64,000 nt of DNA from Marinobacter mangrovi (GCF_016798325.1 NZ_JAERVO010000003.1:1-64000), one strand, 5' to 3'; counted from the stretch's first letter, positions 17,234 to 26,300 are shown. Translations and numbers: made by a program. The notes: generated by a model from the letters alone, not told the origin.

Positions 17234-18211
17234 ATGAGCACGCTAACGTCCACCAATCCACTGCTGCAGCTGATCCGACGCCGCTATCCGGACGTCACCG
17301 GCAAGGCACTGCTGCAGTCGGTGACCCTGCCGGTGCTGGGCATCGCGTTATTCCTGATTGCCTGGCAACTGGTCGCGCCCCAGATCAACACGTCGCTGGG
17401 CAATTTCCCGACCCCGGCCAACGTTTATGAACAGGCCGGTCAGTTGTGGCAGGAACACCAGAACGAACAGGATCGGGCGGACCGCTACGTCGAGATGCAG
17501 GAGAAGCGCAACGCGCGCATCCTTGCCGACAACCCGGATGCAGAAACCCGAATCCGGCCCTATCCCGGGGCACCGACGTTCATCGACCAGATCTTCACCA
17601 GCCTGAAGACCGTGCTGGCCGGGTTTTTCCTGGCCACGATCATCGCGGTACCGCTGGGGATCATGATCGGCCTCAATCGCTACTTTGCGGCAGCGGCCAA
17701 CCCGATCATCCAGATCTTCAAACCGGTCTCACCGCTGGCCTGGCTGCCGCTGGTCACCATGGTGGTCTCGGCCACCTACGTCAGTGACGACCCGATGTTC
17801 GAGAAGTCGTTCATCACCTCGATGGTCACCGTCACCCTGTGCAGCCTCTGGCCCACACTGATCAACACCGCCACGGGGGTGGCCCAGGTCAATCCGGATC
17901 TGGTCAACGTCTCCAAGGTGTTGCGTCTGCCCTTCTGGACCCACGCCCGCAAGGTGGTCCTGCCGGCGGCCGTGCCGATGATCTTCACCGGCCTGCGAGT
18001 CTCCCTGGGCATCGCCTGGATGGTGCTGATCGCCGCCGAGATGCTGGCCCAGAACCCCGGTCTGGGGAAATTCGTCTGGGACGAGTTCCAGAACGGCAGC
18101 AGCGACTCCCTGAGCCGCATCATGGTGGCCGTGCTGGCCATCGGCTTCATCGGCTATGTGCTGGACCGGATCATGCTGATGATCCAGCGCAAAGTTGCCT
18201 GGGACGAATAA
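17234..18211 (+). CDS. nrtB: Nitrate ABC transporter permease
   Basis: The protein has 325 residues with about six membrane segments and the binding-protein-dependent transport signature near residue 245 (LPAAVPMIFTGLRVSLGIAW). A charged stretch of about 50 residues (EHQNEQDRADRYVEMQEKRN and following, residues 70-105) separates the first and second membrane segments, as in other NrtB/NasE proteins. The gene sits 21 bases behind nrtA and 25 bases before the ATPase start. Confidence 0.9.
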   Translation: MSTLTSTNPLLQLIRRRYPDVTGKALLQSVTLPVLGIALFLIAWQLVAPQINTSLGNFPTPANVYEQAGQLWQEHQNEQDRADRYVEMQEKRNARILADNPDAETRIRPYPGAPTFIDQIFTSLKTVLAGFFLATIIAVPLGIMIGLNRYFAAAANPIIQIFKPVSPLAWLPLVTMVVSATYVSDDPMFEKSFITSMVTVTLCSLWPTLINTATGVAQVNPDLVNVSKVLRLPFWTHARKVVLPAAVPMIFTGLRVSLGIAWMVLIAAEMLAQNPGLGKFVWDEFQNGSSDSLSRIMVAVLAIGFIGYVLDRIMLMIQRKVAWDE

Positions 18212-18236
18212 ACACGGACTCTCGAGGAGACCGACC

Positions 18237-19172
18237 ATGAGCAAATCGCATCTTGAACTCACCGGCGTCAGCATGAGCTTCGACACCCCGCAGGGTCCGT
18301 TCCAGGCGCTGGACACCATCAACCTGAAAATCCGCAAGGGCGAGTTCGTGTCGCTGATCGGCCATTCCGGCTGCGGCAAGTCCACGGTCCTGAACATCGT
18401 CGCTGGCCTGCTGCAGGCCAGCCAGGGCGGCTGCGTGCTGGACGGCCACGAGGTCAACACGCCCGGCCCGGAGCGGGCGGTGGTGTTCCAGAACCACGCC
18501 CTGATGCCCTGGCTGACGGTCTACGAGAACGTGGAGCTGGCCGTGCGGCAGGTCTTCCGCAAGAGCATGACCAAACGCGAGCGCCAGGACTGGATCATCC
18601 ACAACCTGGAACTGGTCAACATGGCCCACGCCCAGGACAAGCGCCCCGGCGAGATCTCCGGCGGCATGGCCCAGCGGGTGGGTATCGCCCGGGCCCTGTC
18701 CATGCGCCCCAGCGTCCTGCTGATGGACGAACCGTTCGGCGCGCTGGACGCCCTGACCCGCGCCCACCTGCAGGATGCCCTGATGGAGATCCAGCAGGAC
18801 CTGAACAGCACCGTGATCATGATCACCCACGACGTGGACGAGGCCGTGCTGCTGTCGGACCGCATCGTGATGATGACCAACGGCCCGGCGGCGACGGTGG
18901 GCGAAGAGCTGACCATCGACCTGCCACGCCCGCGCAACCGGGTCACCCTGGCGGATGACGATCAATACGTTCACTACCGCCAGGCCGTGCTGCGCTTCCT
19001 GTATGAAAAACAGCGTTTCCCGGGAAAGGGCGACAAGGCCCCTCAGGCATCCACACCGACCGAAGAGGCGGATTCGACTGCCCCCGAATCGCCGGTCGAA
19101 GTGAAAGCACCTGAACCGCAGTCAACCTCGGCAAAAACGAAAAAGCCGGTCGCGACAGCGGTGCAGGACTGA
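18237..19172 (+). CDS. nrtD: Nitrate ABC transporter ATPase with acidic/Pro-rich tail
   Basis: The protein has 311 residues from the ATG at 18237, preceded by CGAGGAGA. An upstream in-frame start at 18195 would overlap nrtB. Walker A GHSGCGKST, signature SGGMAQRVGIARAL and Walker B VLLMDEPFGALD are all present. The ATPase domain ends near residue 260. The last 50 residues are a low-complexity Pro/Glu/Ser/Lys tail, not part of the family core, and there is no NrtC-like second binding domain. It energises nitrate uptake. Confidence 0.9.
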   Translation: MSKSHLELTGVSMSFDTPQGPFQALDTINLKIRKGEFVSLIGHSGCGKSTVLNIVAGLLQASQGGCVLDGHEVNTPGPERAVVFQNHALMPWLTVYENVELAVRQVFRKSMTKRERQDWIIHNLELVNMAHAQDKRPGEISGGMAQRVGIARALSMRPSVLLMDEPFGALDALTRAHLQDALMEIQQDLNSTVIMITHDVDEAVLLSDRIVMMTNGPAATVGEELTIDLPRPRNRVTLADDDQYVHYRQAVLRFLYEKQRFPGKGDKAPQASTPTEEADSTAPESPVEVKAPEPQSTSAKTKKPVATAVQD

Positions 19173-19281
19173 TCGCTTTTAGTGCGTTTTGAAGTCGTTC
19201 CGAACCAGAGCTGGGCAGGTAAAACGAGTGGGAAATCACGGAAAATCGCGTAACCCGCTGATTTTATGGTCACAGAAAGAC

Positions 19282-19297
19282 TGGCACGGTAATCGCT
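19282..19297 (+). promoter_or_regulatory. Sigma-54 promoter of the FAD reductase-nirBD unit
   Basis: TGGCACGGTAATCGCT has a perfect -24 half and GG-N10-GC spacing. The -12 half TCGCT deviates by one base from TTGCW. The predicted start is near 19308. Confidence 0.75.
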
Positions 19298-19320
19298 TTA
19301 GATAAGACAGGACGACTTGC

Positions 19321-19372
19321 CCGATCAGGGATTGATCGGACCATCAAACATCGTTGTTGGCACTGACGCCGG
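19321..19372 (+). promoter_or_regulatory. ANTAR (NasT) target in the leader of the nirBD unit
   Basis: P2 is TTGGC-ACTGAC-GCCGG (19357-19372, two G-T pairs), a hexaloop with A1 and G4, and its 3' arm GCCGG begins the terminator stem. P1 is CCGATC-AGGGAT-T-GATCGG (19321-19339): the hexaloop again has A1 and G4, but only if one T is bulged. It could instead pair to give a 5-base loop. The arrangement parallels the nrtA leader. Confidence 0.68.
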
Positions 19373-19413
19373 ACCATCGCTCTCCGCAAGGGGAAGATGC
19401 TCCGGCTTTTTTT
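19368..19413 (+). terminator. Attenuator terminator before the FAD reductase gene
   Basis: GCCGGA (19368-19373) pairs with TCCGGC (19401-19406), with further pairing inside (CATC with GATG, CTCC with GGGG), and seven T follow. It lies 27 bases before the coding start. Confidence 0.82.
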
Positions 19414-19439
19414 GTTGGCGGGAAAAGGTCGAGCACCCC

Positions 19440-20651
19440 ATGGCAGAACGCACATTACTGGTGGTTGGACACGGCATGGTGGCCCAGCGTTTGCTGGAGC
19501 GACTGGTGGCCCGTGCCGATCATCCGTACACCCGCATCGACGTGCTCAGCGCCGAAGCCGTGCCCGCCTATAACCGGGTGCTGCTGTCCTCGGTGCTGGC
19601 CGGCGAAGCCAGCCTGGACGCCATCACCCTGCAACCGCTGGACTGGTTCCGTGCCCACCGGATCCGCCTGCATCCAAACACCCGGGTGACCCGGCTGGAT
19701 ACCGACTCAAAGCAGGTGACTGTCGAGGATGGCCGCACCTTCGGGTACGACGATCTGGTCATCGCCACCGGCGCACGGCCCTCGTCGCTGTCGCTCCCGG
19801 GGGAATCCCTGGAAGGCGTGGTGACCTTCCGCGACATCCGTGACACCGAGCAGCTGTTGGCCATGAGCGCTCAATACCGTCGTGCCGTCGTCATCGGTGG
19901 CGGCTTCCTGGGACTGGAAGCCGCAGAAGGACTGAGCCAGCAGGGCATGGCGGTCACCGTGATTCATCGCAGCCCCTACCTGCTCAACCGCCAGCTCGAC
20001 GCCACCGCCGGGGAACTGCTCGGCGAGGCACTGGAAGCCCGCGGCATTCACAGCATTACCGGCGAATCCCCCCGCAGCCTGGTGGGCCAGCGCCGGGTTC
20101 GGGCGGTGGAGCTGTCGGACGAAACCCTCGTCAGCACCGACCTGGTGGTCCTGGCCGCCGGCATTACCCCCAATGCCGAACTGGCCCGCGAGGCCGGTCT
20201 CGACTGTGAACGGGGCATCTGTGTCGACCACCAGTTGCGCACCAGCCGGGACAACGTCTACGCCCTCGGCGAATGCTGCCAGCTGGGTGAGCACACCTTC
20301 GGGCTGGTGGAGCCTGGCTACCAGCAGGCCGAGATCCTGGCGGGCGTGCTGTGCGGCGACGCCGAGCGGTTCGAGCCGAGCGACGTCGCCACCCGGCTCA
20401 AGATCAGCGGCATCCCCATTTTCTCCTGCGGCCAGGCCCAGCCCGGCCCGGACACCGAATCCGTGATCTGGCAGGACCACGAATCCGCCCGTTACTGCCA
20501 CCTCCTGCTGCGGAATAACCGCCTGGCGGGCGCCGTCCTGTTTGGCGAGACCCAGGATGGCCCGTGGTATTTCGACCAACTTCAGCAACAGCGGGACCTG
20601 TCGGCCTACCGGCAGCAACTCGCTTTTGGCGCCGCGTACTGCGACGCCTGA
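19440..20651 (+). CDS. FAD/NAD(P)-dependent reductase of nitrate assimilation
   Basis: The protein has 403 residues from the ATG at 19440, after AAAAGGTCGAG. It is a pyridine-nucleotide-disulphide oxidoreductase homologous to the N-terminal half of NirB: FAD motif VVGHGMVAQRL, YDDLVIATGARPS, NAD motif VVIGGGFLGLEAAEG and the second FAD motif NVYALGECCQ. It has no siroheme or Fe-S domain. Lying directly before nirB, it most likely passes NAD(P)H electrons to NasA, as NasC-type flavoproteins do. This partner role is inference. Rubredoxin/ferredoxin reductase is the alternative. Confidence 0.82.
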   Translation: MAERTLLVVGHGMVAQRLLERLVARADHPYTRIDVLSAEAVPAYNRVLLSSVLAGEASLDAITLQPLDWFRAHRIRLHPNTRVTRLDTDSKQVTVEDGRTFGYDDLVIATGARPSSLSLPGESLEGVVTFRDIRDTEQLLAMSAQYRRAVVIGGGFLGLEAAEGLSQQGMAVTVIHRSPYLLNRQLDATAGELLGEALEARGIHSITGESPRSLVGQRRVRAVELSDETLVSTDLVVLAAGITPNAELAREAGLDCERGICVDHQLRTSRDNVYALGECCQLGEHTFGLVEPGYQQAEILAGVLCGDAERFEPSDVATRLKISGIPIFSCGQAQPGPDTESVIWQDHESARYCHLLLRNNRLAGAVLFGETQDGPWYFDQLQQQRDLSAYRQQLAFGAAYCDA

Positions 20652-20675
20652 CGGACAGACAGAGAGAGACAGACC

Positions 20676-23189
20676 ATGGCAAACAAAACATTGATCGTGA
20701 TCGGGAATGGCATGGTTGGCCATCACTTTCTCGAACAGTTTGCAGAGACGCCCGCCGCCGCGGACTACGACATCCACGTGTTCGGCGAGGAACCGCTGAT
20801 CGCCTACGACCGGGTCCATCTGTCCGAGTACTTCGGCGGTTCCACCCACGCTGACCTGGCGCTGGGCACCGCCGAGGATTACGCCGCCAAAGGCCTGACC
20901 CTGCACCTGGACGAGCCGGTGACCGAACTGGACCGGGATAACCGCAAAGTCCTGACCCCCAAGGGGGAATACACCTACGACGCGGTGGTGCTGGCGACCG
21001 GCTCCTACCCGTTCGTCCCGCCCATCGACGGCCACGACCGGGACCACTGCCTGGTCTACCGCACCCTGGCGGATCTGGACGCCATTCGCGCCAGCGCCGA
21101 AGGCAGGAAAACCGGCGTCGTCGTTGGCGGCGGCCTGCTGGGACTCGAAGCGGCCAACGCCCTCAAGAGCCTGGGCCTGGAAGCCCACGTGGTGGAATTC
21201 GCCCCGCGCCTGATGCCGGTGCAGCTGGACGCCGACGGCGGTGCGCTGCTCAAGCGCAAGATCGAGGAACTGGGCGTTCAGGTGCATACCGAGAAGGCCA
21301 CTACCGCTATCGTGCCGGGGGAGGAAGCCCGTCTGCGCATGAACTTCTCCGACGACACGCACCTGGAAACCGACCTGATCGTGTTCTCCGCCGGCATCCG
21401 CCCGCAGGACACCCTGGCCCGGTCCAGCGGCCTCGAGATCGGCGAGCGCGGCGGTATCGTCATCGACGACCAGTGCACCACTTCCGACCCGCAGGTGTTC
21501 GCGATCGGTGAGTGCGCGCTGTGGGACAACCGCATCTTTGGCCTGGTGGCCCCGGGCTACACCATGGCCCGCACGCTGGCGGCGCGCCTGAACCAGGACG
21601 CGGAAGCCGGCTTCCGTGGCGCCGACATGAGCACCAAACTCAAGCTGCTGGGCGTGGATGTGGGCTCGATTGGTGACGCCCACGGTGCCACGCCGGGCGC
21701 CCGCAACATCCGCTTCAACGACGAGCAGGCCGGCACCTACGGCCGCCTGGTGATCAGCGAAGACGGCAAGAAACTGCTGGGTGCCATCCTGGTGGGCGAC
21801 AACGGGCCCTACGACACGCTGCTGCAATACGCGCTGAACGGCATCGACCTGCCCAAGAACCCGGAAAGCCTGATTCTGCCGGTCTCCGAGGGCGGCGCCC
21901 CGGCACTGGGCCCGGATGCGCTGCCGGAGACGGCCTCGATCTGCTCGTGCCACAACGTCAGCAAGGGCGACATCTGCGGCGCCATCGACGCCGGCTGCAC
22001 GGACCTCGGCGCGGTGAAGGGCGAGACCAAGGCCAGCACCGGCTGCGGCGGCTGCGCGGCCCTGCTCAAGTCCGTGGTGGACAACGAGCTGGAAAAGCGT
22101 GGCGTGGAGGTCAGCAAGGACATCTGCGAGCACTTCCCCTACAGCCGCCAGGAGCTGTTCCACCTGGTGAAGGTCAACGGCATCCGCACCTTCCACAGCC
22201 TGATCAAACAGTACGGCAAGGGCCACGGCTGCGACATCTGCAAACCGGCGGTCGCCTCGATCCTGGCCACCTGCTGGAACGAGCACATCATGGCCACCGA
22301 CCACGTGCCCCTGCAGGACACCAACGACACCTTCATGGCCAACATGCAGAAGAACGGCACTTACTCCATCGTGCCGCGCATACCGGGCGGTGAAATCACC
22401 CCGGACAAGCTGATCGTGCTGGGTGAAGTGGCCAAGGAATACAACCTCTACACCAAGATCACCGGCGGCCAGCGGGTGGACCTGTTCGGCGCCACGTTGA
22501 GCGAGTTGCCGGAGATCTGGGAAAAGCTGATCGCCGCCGGCTTCGAGACCGGCCACGCCTACGGCAAATCGGTGCGCACGGTGAAATCCTGCGTCGGCAG
22601 CACCTGGTGCCGCTACGGCGTGCAGGACAGTGTGGGCATGGCCATCCGGCTGGAAGAACGCTACAAGGGCCTGCGCTCCCCGCACAAGCTCAAGTTCGCC
22701 GTCTCCGGCTGCACCCGGGAATGCGCCGAGGCCCAGAGCAAGGATATCGGCGTGATTGCCACCGAGAACGGCTGGAACCTCTACGTCTGCGGTAACGGCG
22801 GCATGCGGCCGCGCCACGCGGACCTGTTCGCCACCGACCTGTCCGATGACGAACTGATCCGCACCATCGACCGGGTGCTGATGTTCTACGTGCGCACCGC
22901 CGACCGCCTGCAGCGCACCAGCGTCTGGCTGGAGAACCTGGAAGGCGGCCTGGACTACCTGAAAGAGGTGGTGCTGGACGACAGCCTGGGCCTGGGCGAG
23001 GAACTGGAAGCCCACATGCAGGCCATCATCGGCACCTACCAGTGCGAGTGGAAGACCACCGTGGAGGATCCGGAGAAGCGCAAACGGTTCCGCGAGTTCG
23101 TCAACGCGCCGGAGAAGAAAGACCCGGTACAGCACTGGACCACCGAGCGCGACCAGCGCCGTCCGCTGGCCAACGCCGACATCGCCTGA
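20676..23189 (+). CDS. nirB: NAD(P)H nitrite reductase large subunit
   Basis: The protein has 837 residues. Its N-terminal FAD/NAD module (VIGNGMVGHHFLEQ, VVGGGLLGLEAAN) is followed by a Bfd-type 2Fe-2S domain (SICSCHNVSKGDICGA with CGGCAALLK) and a C-terminal sulphite/nitrite reductase part. The siroheme-4Fe4S ligands are Cys639, Cys645, Cys679 and Cys683 (SCVGSTWC and SGCTREC). It reduces nitrite to ammonium in the cytoplasm. It starts 24 bases after the FAD reductase gene and runs into nirD. Confidence 0.96.
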   Translation: MANKTLIVIGNGMVGHHFLEQFAETPAAADYDIHVFGEEPLIAYDRVHLSEYFGGSTHADLALGTAEDYAAKGLTLHLDEPVTELDRDNRKVLTPKGEYTYDAVVLATGSYPFVPPIDGHDRDHCLVYRTLADLDAIRASAEGRKTGVVVGGGLLGLEAANALKSLGLEAHVVEFAPRLMPVQLDADGGALLKRKIEELGVQVHTEKATTAIVPGEEARLRMNFSDDTHLETDLIVFSAGIRPQDTLARSSGLEIGERGGIVIDDQCTTSDPQVFAIGECALWDNRIFGLVAPGYTMARTLAARLNQDAEAGFRGADMSTKLKLLGVDVGSIGDAHGATPGARNIRFNDEQAGTYGRLVISEDGKKLLGAILVGDNGPYDTLLQYALNGIDLPKNPESLILPVSEGGAPALGPDALPETASICSCHNVSKGDICGAIDAGCTDLGAVKGETKASTGCGGCAALLKSVVDNELEKRGVEVSKDICEHFPYSRQELFHLVKVNGIRTFHSLIKQYGKGHGCDICKPAVASILATCWNEHIMATDHVPLQDTNDTFMANMQKNGTYSIVPRIPGGEITPDKLIVLGEVAKEYNLYTKITGGQRVDLFGATLSELPEIWEKLIAAGFETGHAYGKSVRTVKSCVGSTWCRYGVQDSVGMAIRLEERYKGLRSPHKLKFAVSGCTRECAEAQSKDIGVIATENGWNLYVCGNGGMRPRHADLFATDLSDDELIRTIDRVLMFYVRTADRLQRTSVWLENLEGGLDYLKEVVLDDSLGLGEELEAHMQAIIGTYQCEWKTTVEDPEKRKRFREFVNAPEKKDPVQHWTTERDQRRPLANADIA

Positions 23190-23230
23190 GGTCGATCATC
23201 GGCCGGCATTTTATGGAAGGAGCAAGCACC

Positions 23231-23599
23231 ATGACTGCACACAACAACTGGGAAGCCGTTTGCACGGTGGACGATCTGGTGCCGGAGTCCGGCATCGCGG
23301 TCTGGACCGAAGCCGGCCCGGTGGCGGTGTTCTACCTGCCGCATCACCTGCCGGCCCTGTTCGCGATCAGCCACACCGACCCGTTCAGCGGCGCCAACGT
23401 GCTGGCCCGGGGCATTACCGGCGATCTGAAAGGGGAACCGGTGGTGGCGTCGCCGCTGTACAAGCAGCACTTCAGCCTGCGCACCGGCATCTGCATGGAA
23501 GACGAATCCGTGCGGGTGAAGGTCTATCCGGCCCTGCTGGACGGCGACCGGGTGCGCCTGAAGGTGCCGGCGTCCCAGCGCCGGACCACAGCCGCCTGA
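23231..23599 (+). CDS. nirD: Nitrite reductase small subunit
   Basis: The protein has 122 residues from the ATG at 23231 with GGAAGGAGC upstream. It has a Rieske-like fold of NirD type, with the Rieske Cys/His cluster ligands absent, as is normal for NirD. Motifs are LVPESGIAVW, ASPLYKQHFSLRTG and VKVYPALLDGDRV. It partners NirB and closes the sigma-54 unit. A longer in-frame reading from 23042 lies inside nirB and is not the gene. Confidence 0.92.
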   Translation: MTAHNNWEAVCTVDDLVPESGIAVWTEAGPVAVFYLPHHLPALFAISHTDPFSGANVLARGITGDLKGEPVVASPLYKQHFSLRTGICMEDESVRVKVYPALLDGDRVRLKVPASQRRTTAA

Positions 23600-23607
23600 T
23601 GCCCGTT

Positions 23608-23631
23608 GCCGCCGCTACAGCCAGCGGCGGC
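23608..23631. terminator. Hairpin between convergent nirD and corA
   Basis: GCCGCCGCT and AGCGGCGGC form a perfect 9-bp stem with a 6-base loop, placed between the convergent genes and overlapping the corA stop. There is no T-run, so termination is only likely. Confidence 0.4.
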
Positions 23632-24694
23632 GGCGAAAGTACCAGACCAGGGCCCCGGTCATGACGATCATGACGCCCCACACCAGGGGGTAGCCATAGC
23701 GAGCGTACAGTTCCGGCATCGCCCAGGGGTTGTCCGGGTTCCCGAAGTTCATACCGTAGACGCCGACGATGAAGGTCAACGGTATGAAGATGGTGGCGAT
23801 GATGGTCAGCACCCGCATGGTGTCGTTCGTCCGGTTACTGATCGCCGACAGGTACAGGTCCAGCATGCTGGTGGCCATGTCCCGGAAGCTTTCCAGCAGC
23901 TCGATGATCTGCACGCTGTGGTCCATGCAGTCCCTCAGGTACACCAGGGTCTCCGGCTTGATTCGATGGTCCTCGGTCCGCATGGCGCTGGCGATCATCT
24001 CGCGCTGGGGCCAGAGTATCCGCCGCATGAGCAACAGCTCCCGCTTCAGGCGGTGGATGGCCGCCAGCGTCTGCCGGTCCGGATGGGCCAGCAACTCGCT
24101 TTCCAGGACTTCCAGATCGTCGCCGAACGACTCGAGGACGGGAAAACCGGAATCGACGATGAAGTCGAGCAGCGCGTAGAGCAGGTAGTCGATACCCCGG
24201 GAAGTAAACCGCCGGCCGTTCGGCTGGCGTATCCGTTTGCGGATGGGATCGAACGGGTCCTCGGCCAGCGGACAGAAGCAGATCAGGTAATTCTCGCCCA
24301 CAAACAGGCTGATCTGGACGATTTCCAGACTGCCGTCGTTCAGTCGAGGGAAGGCCGCGGTGACGAAGAGCTGCTGGTCGTACGACTCGATCTTTGGCCG
24401 CTGGCCCGCGTTGAGGACATCCTCCAGGGCGAGATCATGCAGACCGAACAGGTCCCCGAACTGGCGCAAGGTATCCGGGCCGACGGCGCCGTTGATCTGC
24501 ACCCAGGTCTTGGAGTCGCGTTCCAGGTAGCGGACGCAATCCTGCACGGCGTCCAGATCCAGCTCCTCGACGCCTTCCTCGGTGTAGTCCGTCAGATGCA
24601 TCGATAGGGGCGATGTCGTTGCCGGACTCCGCTGGACCAGCGTGCCCGGCGCCGTGCCCGGTTCGTGGTAATGCTTGCGAAAGTAGCTCATCAC
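23615..24694 (-). CDS. corA: CorA-family magnesium/divalent cation transporter
   Basis: The protein has 359 residues. A large cytoplasmic N-terminal domain is followed by two membrane segments at the C-terminus (from about residue 295), with the selectivity motif YGMNFGNP after the first and a basic end RRRRWL. GMN is the hallmark of CorA channels for Mg2+, Co2+ and Ni2+. ZntB-type members usually have GIN here, so CorA is favoured. It converges with nirD and is followed upstream by a TM2 gene 41 bases away, on the same strand. Confidence 0.9.
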   Translation of the reverse strand: MMSYFRKHYHEPGTAPGTLVQRSPATTSPLSMHLTDYTEEGVEELDLDAVQDCVRYLERDSKTWVQINGAVGPDTLRQFGDLFGLHDLALEDVLNAGQRPKIESYDQQLFVTAAFPRLNDGSLEIVQISLFVGENYLICFCPLAEDPFDPIRKRIRQPNGRRFTSRGIDYLLYALLDFIVDSGFPVLESFGDDLEVLESELLAHPDRQTLAAIHRLKRELLLMRRILWPQREMIASAMRTEDHRIKPETLVYLRDCMDHSVQIIELLESFRDMATSMLDLYLSAISNRTNDTMRVLTIIATIFIPLTFIVGVYGMNFGNPDNPWAMPELYARYGYPLVWGVMIVMTGALVWYFRRRRWL

Positions 24695-24735
24695 GCTGAC
24701 CGCTCCCGTTCGGTTACCGGAACATCGACCACGAA

Positions 24736-25137
24736 TCAGTCCATGATGGACGCGTTCTTCACCGAGATCTGGTCATTCAGCGTCCAGAAGTCATAGAGCA
24801 CCCCCAGACCGCACAGTCCCAGGGTCAGCAGGTAGATCACACCGGTGATCCACTTGCCCATGTACATGCGATGAACACCGAACGCTCCCAAGAAGGTGAG
24901 CAGCAGCCAGGCGATGTTGTAGCTGGTATCGCCGCCGCGGAAGCGGAAATCGGCTTCCCGGTCCATCGACGGAATCAGGAACAGGTCGATGATCCAGCCG
25001 ATGAAGAACAGACCCAGGGTGAAAAACCAGATGGTCCCGGTGACCGGCTTGCCGTAGTAGAAACGGTGCGACCCCAGGAACCCGAAAATCCAGAGCAGAT
25101 AGCCAAACAGCTTGCTGTGCGTGTCCGTCTGCGGCAT
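24736..25137 (-). CDS. Double TM2-domain membrane protein
   Basis: The protein has 133 residues and two copies of the TM2 domain: GFLGSHRFYYGKPVTGTIWF and, after a short polar link, GAFGVHRMYMGKWITGVIYL. Each has the conserved G-H-R-Y-G-G spacing and paired membrane helices (four in total). Function is unknown for the bacterial family. It lies ahead of corA on the same strand. Confidence 0.8.
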   Translation of the reverse strand: MPQTDTHSKLFGYLLWIFGFLGSHRFYYGKPVTGTIWFFTLGLFFIGWIIDLFLIPSMDREADFRFRGGDTSYNIAWLLLTFLGAFGVHRMYMGKWITGVIYLLTLGLCGLGVLYDFWTLNDQISVKNASIMD

Positions 25138-25193
25138 GCGTGCCTCTCCAGCCAGATGAGGTGTCTCGATCAGTCACACTTGCAGACCGGGGC

Positions 25194-26300
25194 TCAGGGC
25201 CCGAGTTCCGGCGCCGGGTCCGGCCCGTCCTCGCGGAATTCGCTCGCCGACTTGCCGGTCCACTTGCGGAAAGCGCGACTGAAGTTTGAAAGATCAGCAT
25301 AACCCAGCTCGTAGGCAATTTCGCTAATCGATTGATTCGTGTAGCGCAGCAGCTGGATGGCGCGATCCTTGAGGACCGCTTCGACAATTTCACGGTAGGT
25401 GGTCTCCCGATCCGCCAGCCGGCGTTTCAGGGTGCGCGACGACACGCAGAAGCGCTCCGCCATGTCCTCCAGCGACGGCAGCGGGCCGGGCATCACATGC
25501 AGCATGTTGCGGATGGCGATGACGATGTCCCCTTGTTCTTTCAGGGCTTTCTGCAATTCAAATTCACACTGGCTGCGCGCCATATCCGACGCATCGGCGT
25601 CCGCCAGGCGCATGCGGATATCCAGGAAACGCTTGGGGAAAATCAGCATCTCCGAATCCGCGCTGTAATCGAAACGGATCGGCAACTGGTGGGCGAAATC
25701 CCGATAGTAGGCGGGCTCCGGGCAGGACAATCGCGCCGAGACGCCGGGCAGCTTGCCATTGCGCAATTCGAACCCCAGCTCCTCGCCGCTGGCGTGGTCC
25801 ACCAGCTGTTCCGCCAGCAACACCAGCGTCGCCATCACGGTTTCCGCCAGGAAGTGGTAGAGGGAGGGCACTTCGAATTCTGCTTTCAACTGGACCAGCA
25901 CGTGCTCGCCGGTGTCCCGCATGATCATGCTCAGGAACGGCGCCCGCAGCTGCAGGTAACGACGCACGGAATCCAGCGCGCCGCCGACGGTTGGGCTGGT
26001 CAGTGCCGCAAAGCCCAGGGTGCCGTGGATGGTGACCCGCAGCTCCCGGGCCAGGGCAAAGCTCAGCCCCTTTTGACCGGCCAGCGCCACCGCGCGATCG
26101 GCCATGATCACGGCGTCGGTCACAAACACCCGGCTGTCGGCCGCCTGCAGATCGGTCTTTGAAAAGCTGAGCCCTTCGTACAGAGGCCGGTCGTCAAACC
26201 CCAGGCGCTTGACGGTATCCCCCAGGACACGCAAATACACGCCGGGCAACAGGAACAGCCCCAGCATCTGGCGCTCTCGATCCGCACTCACCTTGGCCAT
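25194..26300 (-). CDS. AraC-family transcriptional regulator (Arabinose_bd-like N-terminus)
   Basis: The protein has 368 residues from the ATG at 26300, preceded by GAAGAAGGAA. A start at 26357 would add 19 low-quality residues. The N-terminal 200 residues match the OruR/ArgR-type sensing domain common in Pseudomonas-like AraC regulators (LRVTIHGTLGFAALTSPTVG). The C-terminal HTH pair is at about 265-365 (MAERFCVSSRTLKRRLADR and ISEIAYELGYADLSNFSRAF). It is divergent from the metal-dependent hydrolase-like gene at 26613, a probable target. The ligand is unknown. Confidence 0.85.
   Translation of the reverse strand: MAKVSADRERQMLGLFLLPGVYLRVLGDTVKRLGFDDRPLYEGLSFSKTDLQAADSRVFVTDAVIMADRAVALAGQKGLSFALARELRVTIHGTLGFAALTSPTVGGALDSVRRYLQLRAPFLSMIMRDTGEHVLVQLKAEFEVPSLYHFLAETVMATLVLLAEQLVDHASGEELGFELRNGKLPGVSARLSCPEPAYYRDFAHQLPIRFDYSADSEMLIFPKRFLDIRMRLADADASDMARSQCEFELQKALKEQGDIVIAIRNMLHVMPGPLPSLEDMAERFCVSSRTLKRRLADRETTYREIVEAVLKDRAIQLLRYTNQSISEIAYELGYADLSNFSRAFRKWTGKSASEFREDGPDPAPELGP

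Noticed and set aside
19707-23135. 1142-codon open frame on the minus strand opposite nirB
   Set aside because: It mirrors the codon periodicity of the FAD reductase and nirB genes in GC-rich DNA. Its sequence is rich in His/Gln/Val without domains, so it is an antisense shadow.
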